The notes beneath the pieces were generated by a model. The model was given only the letters and a program-made list of their open reading frames with translations. It did not search any database and was not told the DNA's origin. Position numbers and translations under genes: made by a program. Shown here piece by piece: positions 22,373 to 32,565 of a stretch of 64,000 nucleotides of DNA. Numbering within the stretch: position 1 is the stretch's first letter; every line of letters begins with the position of its first letter. The DNA is from Corynebacterium otitidis ATCC 51513. GTDB lineage: Bacteria > Actinomycetota > Actinomycetes > Mycobacteriales > Mycobacteriaceae. The stretch is from positions 317,619 through 381,618 of the forward strand of contig NZ_JH815194.1 in assembly GCF_000296405.1 (NCBI RefSeq), in the 5' to 3' direction.

Positions 22373-23902
22373 CTAGTCCTCGCGCCCCGGTTCGCTGCCG
22401 GGCTCGCCGGCGCTTCCGCGCGGCTCGTCGTCGGCGGCGCCGCCGGGCAGCCTCGAGGGGTCGATGCCCAGATCGGCGGCGAGGTCGTCGAAGATCGACG
22501 CGGGCTTCGGCTGGCGGCGCACGACGCGGGTGCCGCGCTCGTCGTCGGTGGGCTCGTCGGCGTCCTCGGCAATCGCGTCGACCTCGTCCGCGCCGACCTG
22601 GCGCAGCCCCACCGCTCCGTAGGTCTCCGCGCGGTCGCGGCTGGGCAGCTCGGCGGGCTCGTCGGGCCGTGTGACCGGCGAGTCGTCCTCCTCAGGCTCG
22701 TCGTCGCCGCCGGCGCTGTCCGGCTCGGGGTGGGCGGGCGGCTGGGGGCGCGTCGGCTCGAGGGCGCCCGCGTCCCACTCGGCCGCGCCGCGGGGCGGCA
22801 GCGTGCGGCACGCGTCCGCGATGAGCGAGAGCGCCTCGATGGTCTGGCCCCAGTGCTCGTCGCCGTGCCCGCGGGCCGGCTCGGGCAGCACCGCGACGAC
22901 CCACGCGGACTCGAACCACACCTCGTCGACGCCCGCGGGCAAAAGCTCGAGGGCGCGCTCGACGCGCTCGTCGACCCAGCGGGTCGCCACCGGCGGGTTC
23001 GAGGAGTACAGGTCGAAGCCCGAGCGGCTGAGCACCGGCACGAGGTCCTCTCCCCCGTCGCGCGGCGCGTCCCCCGCGCCCGAGCGGTGCAGCTCGATGA
23101 GCGTGGGGCTCTCCCCGCCGGTGCGCAGCGCGACGAGCGCCCGGGAGCCGAGGCTGAAGAGGTAGAACTCGTAGTCCTCGCCGGGCTCCCCGTCGCGTCC
23201 GATGAGCCCGCTGACGACGTCCTTCGCGGGCCCGGCGGCGCCCGCGGCGCCGCGCTGCAGCTCCTCGCTTAAGAAGTCGTCCTCCTTCGCGAACTCCAGG
23301 CCCGCGGCCGCGGCCCACTGGCGGCGGGCGCGCCGGGCGCTGGCGGGCAGCACGCGGCCGACCCACTCGCCCCAGCGGATCCTGGCGCCCTGGGCGGTGC
23401 GCTCGCGGCGCTCCCGGCCGGGCTCCTCGGGCTCGCGCCCGACGGGCTCGTCGTCCCAGTCGTCCCACTCGGGATCCGCCGCGGGCTCGATCGCCTCCGG
23501 CTCGTCGCGCTCGGGGCCTATCTGCTCCTCGGACTCGTCGACGTCGGCCTGCTCGGCAGGCTCGGGCTGGTCGGGCTCCTCGACGTAGTAGTCGTCCTCG
23601 GCGGGCTCCCCGTCACCCGGGTACGCGCCGGCGACCGGCGCGGGCGCCGCCGGCGGCTCGTCGAACCAGTCGTCCGCCCACTCCTCGGGCTGCTCCGGCT
23701 CGCCGGCCGCGGGCCGGGCCGGCTCCTCGGCACGGTCTTCGCCCGCCTCGCCGTCGACGGCGGGGATCGGGTCGGTGCGCTCCGGGGCGGCGTCCGGCTC
23801 GTTGAGGGGCTTCGGCTTGCGGCGCTGCCGGTCGACGTAGATGAGCGCGCCGGCCGCGACGACGCACGCGAGGGCGAGCACGATCAGAACGAGGGGTAAC
23901 AC
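22373..23902 (-). CDS. Membrane-anchored acidic protein (Rv0383c-like position)
   Basis: About 509 residues. A single N-terminal membrane segment (VLPLVLIVLALACVVAAGAL) is followed by RRKPKP, giving an anchor with the rest most likely outside or as an inner-face tail. A highly acidic, Pro/Glu/Asp-rich stretch (about 30-170) leads to a folded middle part (about 180-380, rich in Trp and Tyr, for example VDEVWFESAWVVAVLPEPA) and a second acidic tail. I know no function; homologues sit between pyrE and clpB in mycobacteria. I place the start at the GTG at 23902 because TAGACT lies seven bases upstream; a GTG at 23908 would be only one base from it. Confidence 0.7.
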   Translation of the reverse strand: MLPLVLIVLALACVVAAGALIYVDRQRRKPKPLNEPDAAPERTDPIPAVDGEAGEDRAEEPARPAAGEPEQPEEWADDWFDEPPAAPAPVAGAYPGDGEPAEDDYYVEEPDQPEPAEQADVDESEEQIGPERDEPEAIEPAADPEWDDWDDEPVGREPEEPGRERRERTAQGARIRWGEWVGRVLPASARRARRQWAAAAGLEFAKEDDFLSEELQRGAAGAAGPAKDVVSGLIGRDGEPGEDYEFYLFSLGSRALVALRTGGESPTLIELHRSGAGDAPRDGGEDLVPVLSRSGFDLYSSNPPVATRWVDERVERALELLPAGVDEVWFESAWVVAVLPEPARGHGDEHWGQTIEALSLIADACRTLPPRGAAEWDAGALEPTRPQPPAHPEPDSAGGDDEPEEDDSPVTRPDEPAELPSRDRAETYGAVGLRQVGADEVDAIAEDADEPTDDERGTRVVRRQPKPASIFDDLAADLGIDPSRLPGGAADDEPRGSAGEPGSEPGRED

Positions 23903-23909
23903 GCCCACG

Positions 23910-23915
23910 AGTCTA
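23910..23915 (-). promoter_or_regulatory. -10 hexamer for the gene at 22373-23902
   Basis: TAGACT on the minus strand with seven bases to the GTG at 23902; it favours that start over the GTG six bases upstream. Confidence 0.4.
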
Positions 23916-23979
23916 TCGTCGCGCGTCCGCCCGCCCGCCGGCGGCGGGGCGCGGGCGACCTGCCCGCGCGGCGGGCCGC

Positions 23980-24861
23980 CTAGCCGACGTCCTCGAGCGC
24001 GGAGGTGAGCTTATGCCCGGCGTCCGGGCCCGCGCCGCCCCGCTCGAGGGGCAGGCCGCGGGTCAGGGACCACTGCGACCAGCCGCCGACGAAGTGGCGG
24101 GCGCCGTCGAGCCCCGCGTGCGCCATCGCGCACAGCAGCTGCGAGGAGTGGTACCCCGAGCCCGAGTAGACGATCGCGCCTTTCACGTCGTCGATGCCGC
24201 GCTCGAAAAAAAGGTCGCGGATCTCCGCGGCGGTGCGGTACCCGCCGCCCTTGCGCAGCGTGCTGCGGGCGGGCACGTTGACCGCGCCGGGGATGTGGCC
24301 GGCCTTTAAGTCGCGGCGCTCCTGGTAGCCCGCGAAGCGGGCGGGGCCGCGCGCGTCGATGAGCAGCCCGCCGGACTCGGCGGCGGCGCGCGCCTCCTCG
24401 AGGCCGGCGATCATCGCGTCGTCGCGCGTCAGCCGCCCGGAGCTCGCGCGCGCGAGCGTCCCCGGCCCGGCGATGGTGGGAAGCCCCTCGGCCTCCCAGG
24501 CGGCGAGCCCGCCGCTTAACACCTCGACGTTGTTAAAGCCCGCGTAGCGCAGCAGCCACCAGGCGCGCGCCGCGAGCAGGCCGCGGCCCTCGTCGTAGAC
24601 GACGATCGGGGTGTCGGCCTCGATGCCCCACCGAGAGACCCAGACGCTTAGCCGCCGCGGGTGCGGCAGCGGGTTGCGGCCCTCTGCCCCGGGGGAGCTG
24701 TGCAGCGCCTCGGTGGGGTCGCAGTACATGGAGGTGGGGATGTGCTGGGAGCAGAACTCCCGGTAGCCTCCCCTCGGCCCGAGGAACGACGCGATGAGCG
24801 CGATCCGGTTGCCCTCTGTGAAGCGTTCGGCGAGCTCGCGGGGGATGCACAGGGTGGCCAT
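23980..24861 (-). CDS. Two-domain sulfurtransferase (rhodanese) lacking the catalytic Cys
   Basis: Thiosulfate/mercaptopyruvate sulfurtransferase family protein of 293 residues with two rhodanese domains. The first shows VSRWGIEADTPIVVYDEGRG and FNNVEVLSGGLAAWEAEGLP. The second shows LIDARGPARFAGY, AGHIPGAVNVPA and then IVYSGSGYHSSQ, where active enzymes have a Cys in a CxxGxx(T/A) loop. Here the position is Ser233, and no Cys occurs in the loop. The fold looks intact, so this is either a non-sulfur-transferring relative or a corynebacterial variant with changed chemistry. TAGGAT lies seven bases before the ATG at 24861, supporting this start over a GTG two codons upstream. Confidence 0.83.
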   Translation of the reverse strand: MATLCIPRELAERFTEGNRIALIASFLGPRGGYREFCSQHIPTSMYCDPTEALHSSPGAEGRNPLPHPRRLSVWVSRWGIEADTPIVVYDEGRGLLAARAWWLLRYAGFNNVEVLSGGLAAWEAEGLPTIAGPGTLARASSGRLTRDDAMIAGLEEARAAAESGGLLIDARGPARFAGYQERRDLKAGHIPGAVNVPARSTLRKGGGYRTAAEIRDLFFERGIDDVKGAIVYSGSGYHSSQLLCAMAHAGLDGARHFVGGWSQWSLTRGLPLERGGAGPDAGHKLTSALEDVG

Positions 24862-24868
24862 GGGCACG

Positions 24869-24874
24869 ATCCTA
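24869..24874 (-). promoter_or_regulatory. -10 hexamer for the sulfurtransferase gene
   Basis: TAGGAT on the minus strand with seven bases to the ATG at 24861, a leaderless arrangement. Confidence 0.4.
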
Positions 24875-24956
24875 TTGCCGGCGTCGCGATCTCGCAGGAC
24901 TCGCTATCCCGGGACCTGCGCCCGGGCCGCGCGGGGTGGGCGTCCGGGCCGGTTTC

Positions 24957-24962
24957 TAGAGT
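24957..24962 (+). promoter_or_regulatory. -10 hexamer for the HNH nuclease lipoprotein gene
   Basis: TAGAGT on the plus strand, eight bases before the ATG at 24971. It excludes the longer open frame that runs back into the divergent sulfurtransferase gene. Confidence 0.4.
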
Positions 24963-24970
24963 GTGTGGTC

Positions 24971-25921
24971 ATGTCCACCCCCACCCGCGCCGCGCTCGCG
25001 GCGCTCGCCGCCGCGGCGCTCGCCGCGGGCTGCGCGGCGCCCGAGCCCGAACCAGAAGAACCCGCCCCCTCCTCGCCCGCCGCCACCGAGCCGCCCACCG
25101 AGGCGGCGCCGGACGACGCGCCGGCCGGCCTCGAGGAGATCTGGGAGATGTGGGACGGCCTCGAGGTCAAGGGCCGCGCCCCGAAGACCGGCTACGACCG
25201 CGACGAGTTCGGCCAGCGCTGGCGCGACCTCGACCACAACGGCTGCGACCAGCGCAACGACGTGCTCGCCCGGGACCTCGAGGACCCGGTCGCGCCCGAC
25301 GGCTGCCGCGTCGAGTCCGGGGCCCTCGAGGACCCGTATACCGCGCAGACCATCGAGTTCCAGCGCGGCGAGGACACCAGCCGCGCCGTGCAGATCGACC
25401 ACGTCGTCGCCTTGAGCGACGCGTGGCAGAAGGGCGCGGCCACCTGGTCCGCGGAGAAGCGCGAGCAGTTCGCCAACGACCCGGGCAACCTCTTGGCCGT
25501 CGACGGGCCCGCCAACCAGCAGAAGGGCGACGGCGACACCGCAACCTGGCTCCCGCCGAACAAGGAATTCCGCTGCGAGTACGTCGTCATGCAGGTCTCC
25601 GTGAAGGACGCCTACGAGCTGTGGGTCACCGGCGCGGAAAAAGAGGCCATGGGGCGGGAGCTCTCCGGCTGCGACAAGGCCCCCGAGCTCAAGGACGAGC
25701 CGCAGTCCGTGCCCGAGCCCGAGGAGGCCAACGGACCCAAGGAGCAAAGGAACGACGACGCCCCGGCCGGCGGGGAGCCGGCCGGGGACGGCGCGGGCTT
25801 TAGCGACTGCCGGTCCGCCTGGGAGGCGGGCGCGGCGCCGATCAGGCGCGGCGAGCCGGGCTACGCGCCCAGCCTCGACGGCGACGGCGACGGCGTCGCC
25901 TGCGAGAACCCGCCCAGCTAA
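24971..25921 (+). CDS. Lipoprotein with HNH (DUF1524) nuclease and Excalibur domains
   Basis: Predicted surface nuclease of 316 residues. A signal peptide ends at AAGC, with Cys21 as the likely lipid anchor, followed by an acidic Pro/Glu linker to about residue 50. The DUF1524 HNH domain (about 65-225) has GCDQRNDVLARDL, IDHVVALSDAWQKGA with the His, ANDPGNLLAVDGPANQQKG with the Asn/Asp, and ATWLPPNKEFRCEYV. After a second acidic linker, the C-terminus is an Excalibur calcium-binding module ending LDGDGDGVACE with paired Cys. Proteins of this layout are thought to degrade extracellular DNA for nutrition or defence; that role is inference. It converges on clpB. Confidence 0.87.
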   Translation: MSTPTRAALAALAAAALAAGCAAPEPEPEEPAPSSPAATEPPTEAAPDDAPAGLEEIWEMWDGLEVKGRAPKTGYDRDEFGQRWRDLDHNGCDQRNDVLARDLEDPVAPDGCRVESGALEDPYTAQTIEFQRGEDTSRAVQIDHVVALSDAWQKGAATWSAEKREQFANDPGNLLAVDGPANQQKGDGDTATWLPPNKEFRCEYVVMQVSVKDAYELWVTGAEKEAMGRELSGCDKAPELKDEPQSVPEPEEANGPKEQRNDDAPAGGEPAGDGAGFSDCRSAWEAGAAPIRRGEPGYAPSLDGDGDGVACENPPS

Positions 25922-25953
25922 CCGGCGCCGCCCCGCGGCGGGTGCCAGGCGGT

Positions 25954-28518
<2,565 letters not shown>

Positions 28519-28557
28519 CTGCTCGTGGCTACCTTTCGTTGGCGACTGCTACTCCAC

Positions 28558-28585
28558 TACAACGCCGCAAGGTTGAGTGTATTCC
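28558..28585 (-). promoter_or_regulatory. SigH-type promoter of clpB
   Basis: On the minus strand GGAATA (28580-28585) and GTTGTA (28558-28563) are separated by 16 bases, matching the GGAAT...GTT pattern of the corynebacterial stress sigma factor SigH. The predicted start site is about 33 nt before the clpB ATG. Confidence 0.65.
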
Positions 28586-28591
28586 ACTCAG
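28573..28591. promoter_or_regulatory. HAIR operator (HspR site) of clpB
   Basis: TTGAGT-N7-ACTCAG on the plus strand, one mismatch from the symmetric core of the HspR consensus CTTGAGT-N7-ACTCAAG. The SigH -35 GGAATA lies inside the seven-base spacer, so HspR would cover the promoter directly. Confidence 0.75.
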
Positions 28592-28635
28592 GTCAACACC
28601 GCCACGGGTCCGGGCGCCCGGCCGCGCCCGGATTA

Positions 28636-28654
28636 TTGAGCGCTATCGGCTCAA
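28636..28654. promoter_or_regulatory. Second HAIR-like inverted repeat upstream of clpB
   Basis: TTGAGC-N7-GCTCAA is a perfect 6-7-6 inverted repeat with the same half-site spacing as the HAIR element 63 bp away. It overlaps the stop codon of the transporter gene. It may be an auxiliary HspR site or coincidence. Confidence 0.4.
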
Positions 28655-30006
28655 TGCTTTCGGGCTGCGGCCGGGGCCGACTCGCGGCGCCGGCCCGGCA
28701 GCCAGCGGAACACGAACGGCGCAGCGAGGATGAGCGCCGCGACGACGGTCGCGGCGAGCCCGAGCGGCAGCGTCGCGCCGGCGATGACCCCGATGGGCGC
28801 GAGGATCGTCATTCCGATCTCGAAGGGGGCGAAGCCGATATAGGCGACCCCGTACTCCGACAGGGTGCCCGACTTGAGCTTCGGGTCGACGATCTTGAGC
28901 AGCGCGATGCCGGTGGCCACGGCGGCGGTCGCCCAGCCCCAGCCGAAGATGCCGCGCTCGAGCCAGCCGGCCCCGAAGTACACCGGGGAGGCGAGGAAGA
29001 AGAACACCGTGCAGAACGCGATGCCGAGCGCGAAGAGCACGAGCAGCGGCAGCCAGTAGTCGGCGATCGCGGCGGGCGCGATCGAGGCGATCCCGAAGGC
29101 GATGAGGAAGTCGGTCGACCCGCCGGAGATCGCGCCGACGGTGTCGCGGTCGATGACGCGCTCCGCGCCGGTGACCCTAAGCAGGAGCATGACGACGATG
29201 CCGACGACGAAGGACAGCGCGAACAGCGGGATGGACACCGCCGGGAAGAGGCTCTTGATGCCCTCGTTGAGGAGGTAGGCGCCGGTGACGACGACGGCGA
29301 GGAGGCCGGCGTGCAGGCCGAGCGCCTCGACCGAGGAGGGGTTGGTCGTCGCCCGCCCGATCGAGGGCCGCTCGTCGAGCCGGTCGATGATCCCGGTGGT
29401 CATCTCCTTCGGCAGGGTCGCGGGCATCGTCGCCACGCGCCCGGTGCGGAAGCCCCAGTTCGCGAAGATGAGCCCGCCGATGATCGCGGCGAAGGTGCCG
29501 ACCGTCGCCGACGCGAAGCCCAGGGAGCTCGCGCCGACCGCGCCCGTCTCGTCGAGCGCGCCGCCCACCGCGGCCGCGGTGCCGAACCCGCCGACGAAGC
29601 CGGTGGGCAGCATCATCCCGAACCAGTCCTCGGTGCCGAAGACCGGGGCGAAGAGCCACGCGCCGAGCAGGATGAAGATGCCCCACTGGGCCATGAACAT
29701 GCCCGTCGAGAACGACCACATCGTCCTCGCGCCTGCGCGCACCTGCCGGTCGAAGACCATGGTGAAGGGCATCGCCGCGAAGACCACGGCGATGAGGATC
29801 GTCGTGTAGTCGCCCGTCTTCTCGGAGAAGCCCAACAGGCCCAGCCCCTCCGGGCCGAGCGCCAGGCCCAAGAGCCCGGCGACGATGGGGCTGGGGATGA
29901 GGAGCTTCTGGAACAGCGGCACCCAGCGGCGCAAGAGCACCCCGACGGCCATGAGAAGCGAGATCATCCCCACGTCGAGCAGCAGGGAAAACGGCGTGTA
30001 CTCCAC
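28651..30006 (-). CDS. GltS-family sodium:glutamate symporter-like protein
   Basis: Integral membrane protein of about 451 residues with 10-12 hydrophobic segments and the two-fold internal repeat of GltS carriers. The re-entrant signature appears as MLPTGFVGGFGTAAAVGG in the first half, and ISGGSTDFLIAFGIASI begins the second. A sodium-coupled dicarboxylate or amino-acid transport role is inferred from the family; glutamate as substrate is not certain. I start it at the GTG at 30006 because AAGGA lies ten bases upstream; a GTG at 30015 is closer to the AAGGA and less likely, and the frame further upstream is Arg/Pro-rich non-coding sequence. Confidence 0.8.
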   Translation of the reverse strand: MEYTPFSLLLDVGMISLLMAVGVLLRRWVPLFQKLLIPSPIVAGLLGLALGPEGLGLLGFSEKTGDYTTILIAVVFAAMPFTMVFDRQVRAGARTMWSFSTGMFMAQWGIFILLGAWLFAPVFGTEDWFGMMLPTGFVGGFGTAAAVGGALDETGAVGASSLGFASATVGTFAAIIGGLIFANWGFRTGRVATMPATLPKEMTTGIIDRLDERPSIGRATTNPSSVEALGLHAGLLAVVVTGAYLLNEGIKSLFPAVSIPLFALSFVVGIVVMLLLRVTGAERVIDRDTVGAISGGSTDFLIAFGIASIAPAAIADYWLPLLVLFALGIAFCTVFFFLASPVYFGAGWLERGIFGWGWATAAVATGIALLKIVDPKLKSGTLSEYGVAYIGFAPFEIGMTILAPIGVIAGATLPLGLAATVVAALILAAPFVFRWLPGRRRESAPAAARKH

Positions 30007-30229
30007 GAGCCCCACGTCCTTTCCGCGGTCGTTGACGAGCCGACACCGACCGCCGCGCGGCGCCCCTGCCAGGGGAAGAACAGCGGCCAGCCGGCGGCCG
30101 GGGCGCTGCATCTGGGCGCCGCCGGGCCGCAGGCTGGCCAGGCGCGGGGTCGAAACCTGAACGATTCTATGCGCCGAAGTACCCCGAGACCGAAACCGGC
30201 TCTTAAGCCGGGGAGCCGCCCAGGCGGCC

Positions 30230-30235
30230 TAGGAT
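30230..30235 (+). promoter_or_regulatory. -10 hexamer for the gene at 30242
   Basis: TAGGAT followed by six bases and the ATG at 30242; no Shine-Dalgarno is present, so the message is probably leaderless. Confidence 0.45.
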
Positions 30236-30241
30236 GATCCC

Positions 30242-31390
30242 ATGCCAGCCGGAACGCCACGAGAGGTCGCCGAGATCCTCGGCGCCCAGAGGACCGCCTT
30301 CCGCGACGCGACCGTCGACTACCTGCTTCGCCGCCTGCCCAGGCTCAGGCGCGTCGCGCCGCTGCGCCAGCGCCACCGCGCCGAGGCGCTCGCCGAGCGC
30401 GCGGTCGGCCTCGTCGCGCGCTCCCCCCAGGGGATGCTGCGCGGCGAGGACGCCGCCGACCTCGAGCGGGCGGGGCGCGCGAACCGCCGCTTAGGGGTGC
30501 CGCTGCGCGTCTACCCGGTGCTCGCGCAGGCCCTCAAGGCCGGGCTGCGCGCCGCCTTTGAGGCCGCCGGGGAGCCCTACACCGCGGCCGCCCGCGACGC
30601 GGAGGCCCTCGCCGAGGCGGCGTGCGCGAGCCTCGCCCGGGGCGCCTACGGCGCGGACCTCGCCGGGGTGCCCGCCGCCACCGCCGGGGAGGTCGTCGCC
30701 GTCGAGCACCCCACCCGCACGATCACCGCGCTCACCGTCGACACCGGGGCGCCGGTGCCCCGGCTGGCCGGCCAGCACCTGCCCGCCACGACGCCGCTGG
30801 CGGGCGGGGAGTGGGCGCCGCTTAGCCCCGCGGGCGCCCCCGACGAGTCCGGGCAGCTGACGTTCTTCCTCCACCGCGCGAAGCACCCGGTCTACCGGCG
30901 GCTCGCCGACGCCCGCGTCGGCGACCAGATTCTCTTCGGCGAGCCCGAGGGCGGGCTCAGCGCGCCCGCCGGGCCCGCGCCCGCGACGATCGTCGCCCTC
31001 GACGAGGGGTATGCCGCCGCGCGCTCGCTCGTCTTCGAGCTGCTGGGGCGCGAGGAGCCGCCCGAGACGCACCTCGTCGTCGAGACCCGCTACCCCGGCG
31101 AGCACGTCGAGCTCGCCCGCCTCGAGGCGCTCGCCGCCGCGGCGAGCTGGCTGACCGTCACGGCCGTCTCGAGGGAAGAGGCCGACCCCTGGTGGCTCGC
31201 CGCCCGGCAGACCGGCGGGCACGTGCGCCGCGGCGCGGCGGCCGTCGCCTCGCTCGTCGACTCCCCCGCGGCCGCCGACCGGACGGTGCGCCTCGTCGGG
31301 CCCGCCGCGCTCGCCGAGCCGGCGGCTCGGGACCTGCGCGCCGCCGGGGTGCGCGACCTCGAGGTCGAAGCCTGGGGTGACCCCGCCTAG
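30242..31390 (+). CDS. Flavohaemoglobin-like oxidoreductase
   Basis: A 382-residue protein that aligns in outline with flavohaemoglobins: an all-helical globin-like N-terminus (about 1-140) and a ferredoxin-reductase-like C-terminal half (about 145-382) with a FAD-type beta domain (TITALTVDTGAPVPRLAGQH) and an NAD(P) domain. Its mycobacterial counterpart next to clpB is Rv0385. By eye, the residue ten before the conserved Tyr of the F-helix region (RANRRLGVPLRVYPV) is Asn instead of the proximal His, and no nearby His could replace it. The canonical FAD motif RxYS is also weak. It may no longer bind haem. It runs divergent from the GltS-like gene. Confidence 0.62.
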   Translation: MPAGTPREVAEILGAQRTAFRDATVDYLLRRLPRLRRVAPLRQRHRAEALAERAVGLVARSPQGMLRGEDAADLERAGRANRRLGVPLRVYPVLAQALKAGLRAAFEAAGEPYTAAARDAEALAEAACASLARGAYGADLAGVPAATAGEVVAVEHPTRTITALTVDTGAPVPRLAGQHLPATTPLAGGEWAPLSPAGAPDESGQLTFFLHRAKHPVYRRLADARVGDQILFGEPEGGLSAPAGPAPATIVALDEGYAAARSLVFELLGREEPPETHLVVETRYPGEHVELARLEALAAAASWLTVTAVSREEADPWWLAARQTGGHVRRGAAAVASLVDSPAAADRTVRLVGPAALAEPAARDLRAAGVRDLEVEAWGDPA

Positions 31391-31438
31391 CTGTACTGCC
31401 CCAGCGCGGGCCGCGCGGCGGGGCGCCGCCGGGACAAA

Positions 31439-32227
31439 CTAGAGGATCGGCAGCTCGCGGCGCTGCTCGGCCGCGTCGCCTGGGTCGATGTCAACGACAA
31501 GCAGCTCGGGCCCCTCGCCGGCCTCGGCGAGGACCGTGCCGTTCGGCGCGACGGCCACCGAGTGGCCGATCCCCGTTGGGCCCTTCGTCGGGCCGTCTGG
31601 CAGCGCGTGGTCGGCGGCAAGAATGAACGCCCCGGAGTCCAGCGCGCGGGCGCGGGTGAGCACCCGCCACTGCTCGAGCTTCCCCTCACCCGCGGCCCAC
31701 GACGTCGGCAGTACGACGAGCTCCGCACCGCGCCGCGCGAGCTCCCGGAACTGCTCGGGGTAGCGGACGTCGAAGCACACCGCCACGCCCACCCTCACGC
31801 CCTCGTGGCTAAAGATCACGAGCTCGGTGCCCGGGCGCACCGTGTCGGACTCGCGGTTGCCCAGCGCGTCGAAGGTGTGGATCTTGTCGTAGACGATCGC
31901 CTCCCCCGACGCGGCGACCAGCGCGGTGTTGGAGACCCGGTTGATGGTCTTCTCGCCGCGCTCGACGGTGTCGGCGGGCCGGAAGATGCCCACGACGATC
32001 GTGATACCCAGCTCCCTCGAGAGCCCCAGCACACCCCGGGGAAACTCCCCGTCGAGCCCGCTCGCCCTCGTGTCGAGCCGCCCGGTACCGAAGGCCTGGG
32101 AGCTCGCCTCGGGAAAGACGACGAGGCTCGCGCCGCGCCCCGCGGCCTCCCGGGCCTTGTCCGCCACGACGGCGAGGTTCTCCTCGGGCTCTTGGAAACC
32201 GGGGGTCTGGGCCAGTGCGATGCGCAT
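31439..32227 (-). CDS. Nitrilase-superfamily carbon-nitrogen hydrolase
   Basis: C-N hydrolase of 262 residues. The Glu-Lys-Cys triad is visible: VVFPEASSQAFG (Glu near 42), YDKIHTFDA (Lys near 114) and VAVCFDVRYPEQFR (Cys near 149). Such enzymes hydrolyse omega-amides, N-carbamoyl groups or deaminated glutathione; the branch here, with the YDKIHTFDALG segment, resembles the Nit1/Nit2 and omega-amidase type, but I cannot fix the substrate. TAGCCT on the minus strand lies seven bases before the ATG, so it is probably leaderless. It is divergent from the small gene at 32320. Confidence 0.87.
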   Translation of the reverse strand: MRIALAQTPGFQEPEENLAVVADKAREAAGRGASLVVFPEASSQAFGTGRLDTRASGLDGEFPRGVLGLSRELGITIVVGIFRPADTVERGEKTINRVSNTALVAASGEAIVYDKIHTFDALGNRESDTVRPGTELVIFSHEGVRVGVAVCFDVRYPEQFRELARRGAELVVLPTSWAAGEGKLEQWRVLTRARALDSGAFILAADHALPDGPTKGPTGIGHSVAVAPNGTVLAEAGEGPELLVVDIDPGDAAEQRRELPIL

Positions 32228-32234
32228 AGTCCAC

Positions 32235-32240
32235 AGGCTA
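32235..32240 (-). promoter_or_regulatory. -10 hexamer for the nitrilase-family gene
   Basis: TAGCCT on the minus strand, seven bases upstream of the ATG at 32227. Confidence 0.4.
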
Positions 32241-32319
32241 GGCCGGCCAGGTCCGGCTTCGCACAGATTTCGCCCGGCCGCGATCGCCGCGTCCCACGCC
32301 CGGCTCGTCGAAAGACACC

Positions 32320-32565
32320 ATGAGCGAGATCCTCCTTCCCGCCGGCCTCACCCGGGCGCTCGCGGCGCAACCCACCCCCGCGCTGCCTGCGCCACCGCCA
32401 GCCGCATCCGGGCACACCGGGCGCGCGCTCGCGCACGCGCACCACTCCTGGCTGGCGCGACTCGGCGCCGCGGGCGATAGCCGCCGCGCCACGCTCGAGA
32501 GCCTCGCCCGGGCAGCTACCGCCGCTGCCGCCGCCGACGAGCACACCGCCGCGTGCCTGCGCTGA
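32320..32565 (+). CDS. Small helical protein upstream of an alpha/beta hydrolase
   Basis: An 81-residue Ala-rich protein of unknown function. A Pro/Ala-rich segment at about 18-30 is followed by HHSWLARLGAAGDSRRATLE and a predicted long helix to the end. There is no signal peptide. Its last 13 bases overlap the start of the next gene in another frame, so the two are translationally coupled and probably work together. The shape recalls the short helical partner proteins encoded next to type VII secretion substrates, but there is no WxG motif, so this is only a suggestion. Confidence 0.55.
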   Translation: MSEILLPAGLTRALAAQPTPALPAPPPAASGHTGRALAHAHHSWLARLGAAGDSRRATLESLARAATAAAAADEHTAACLR

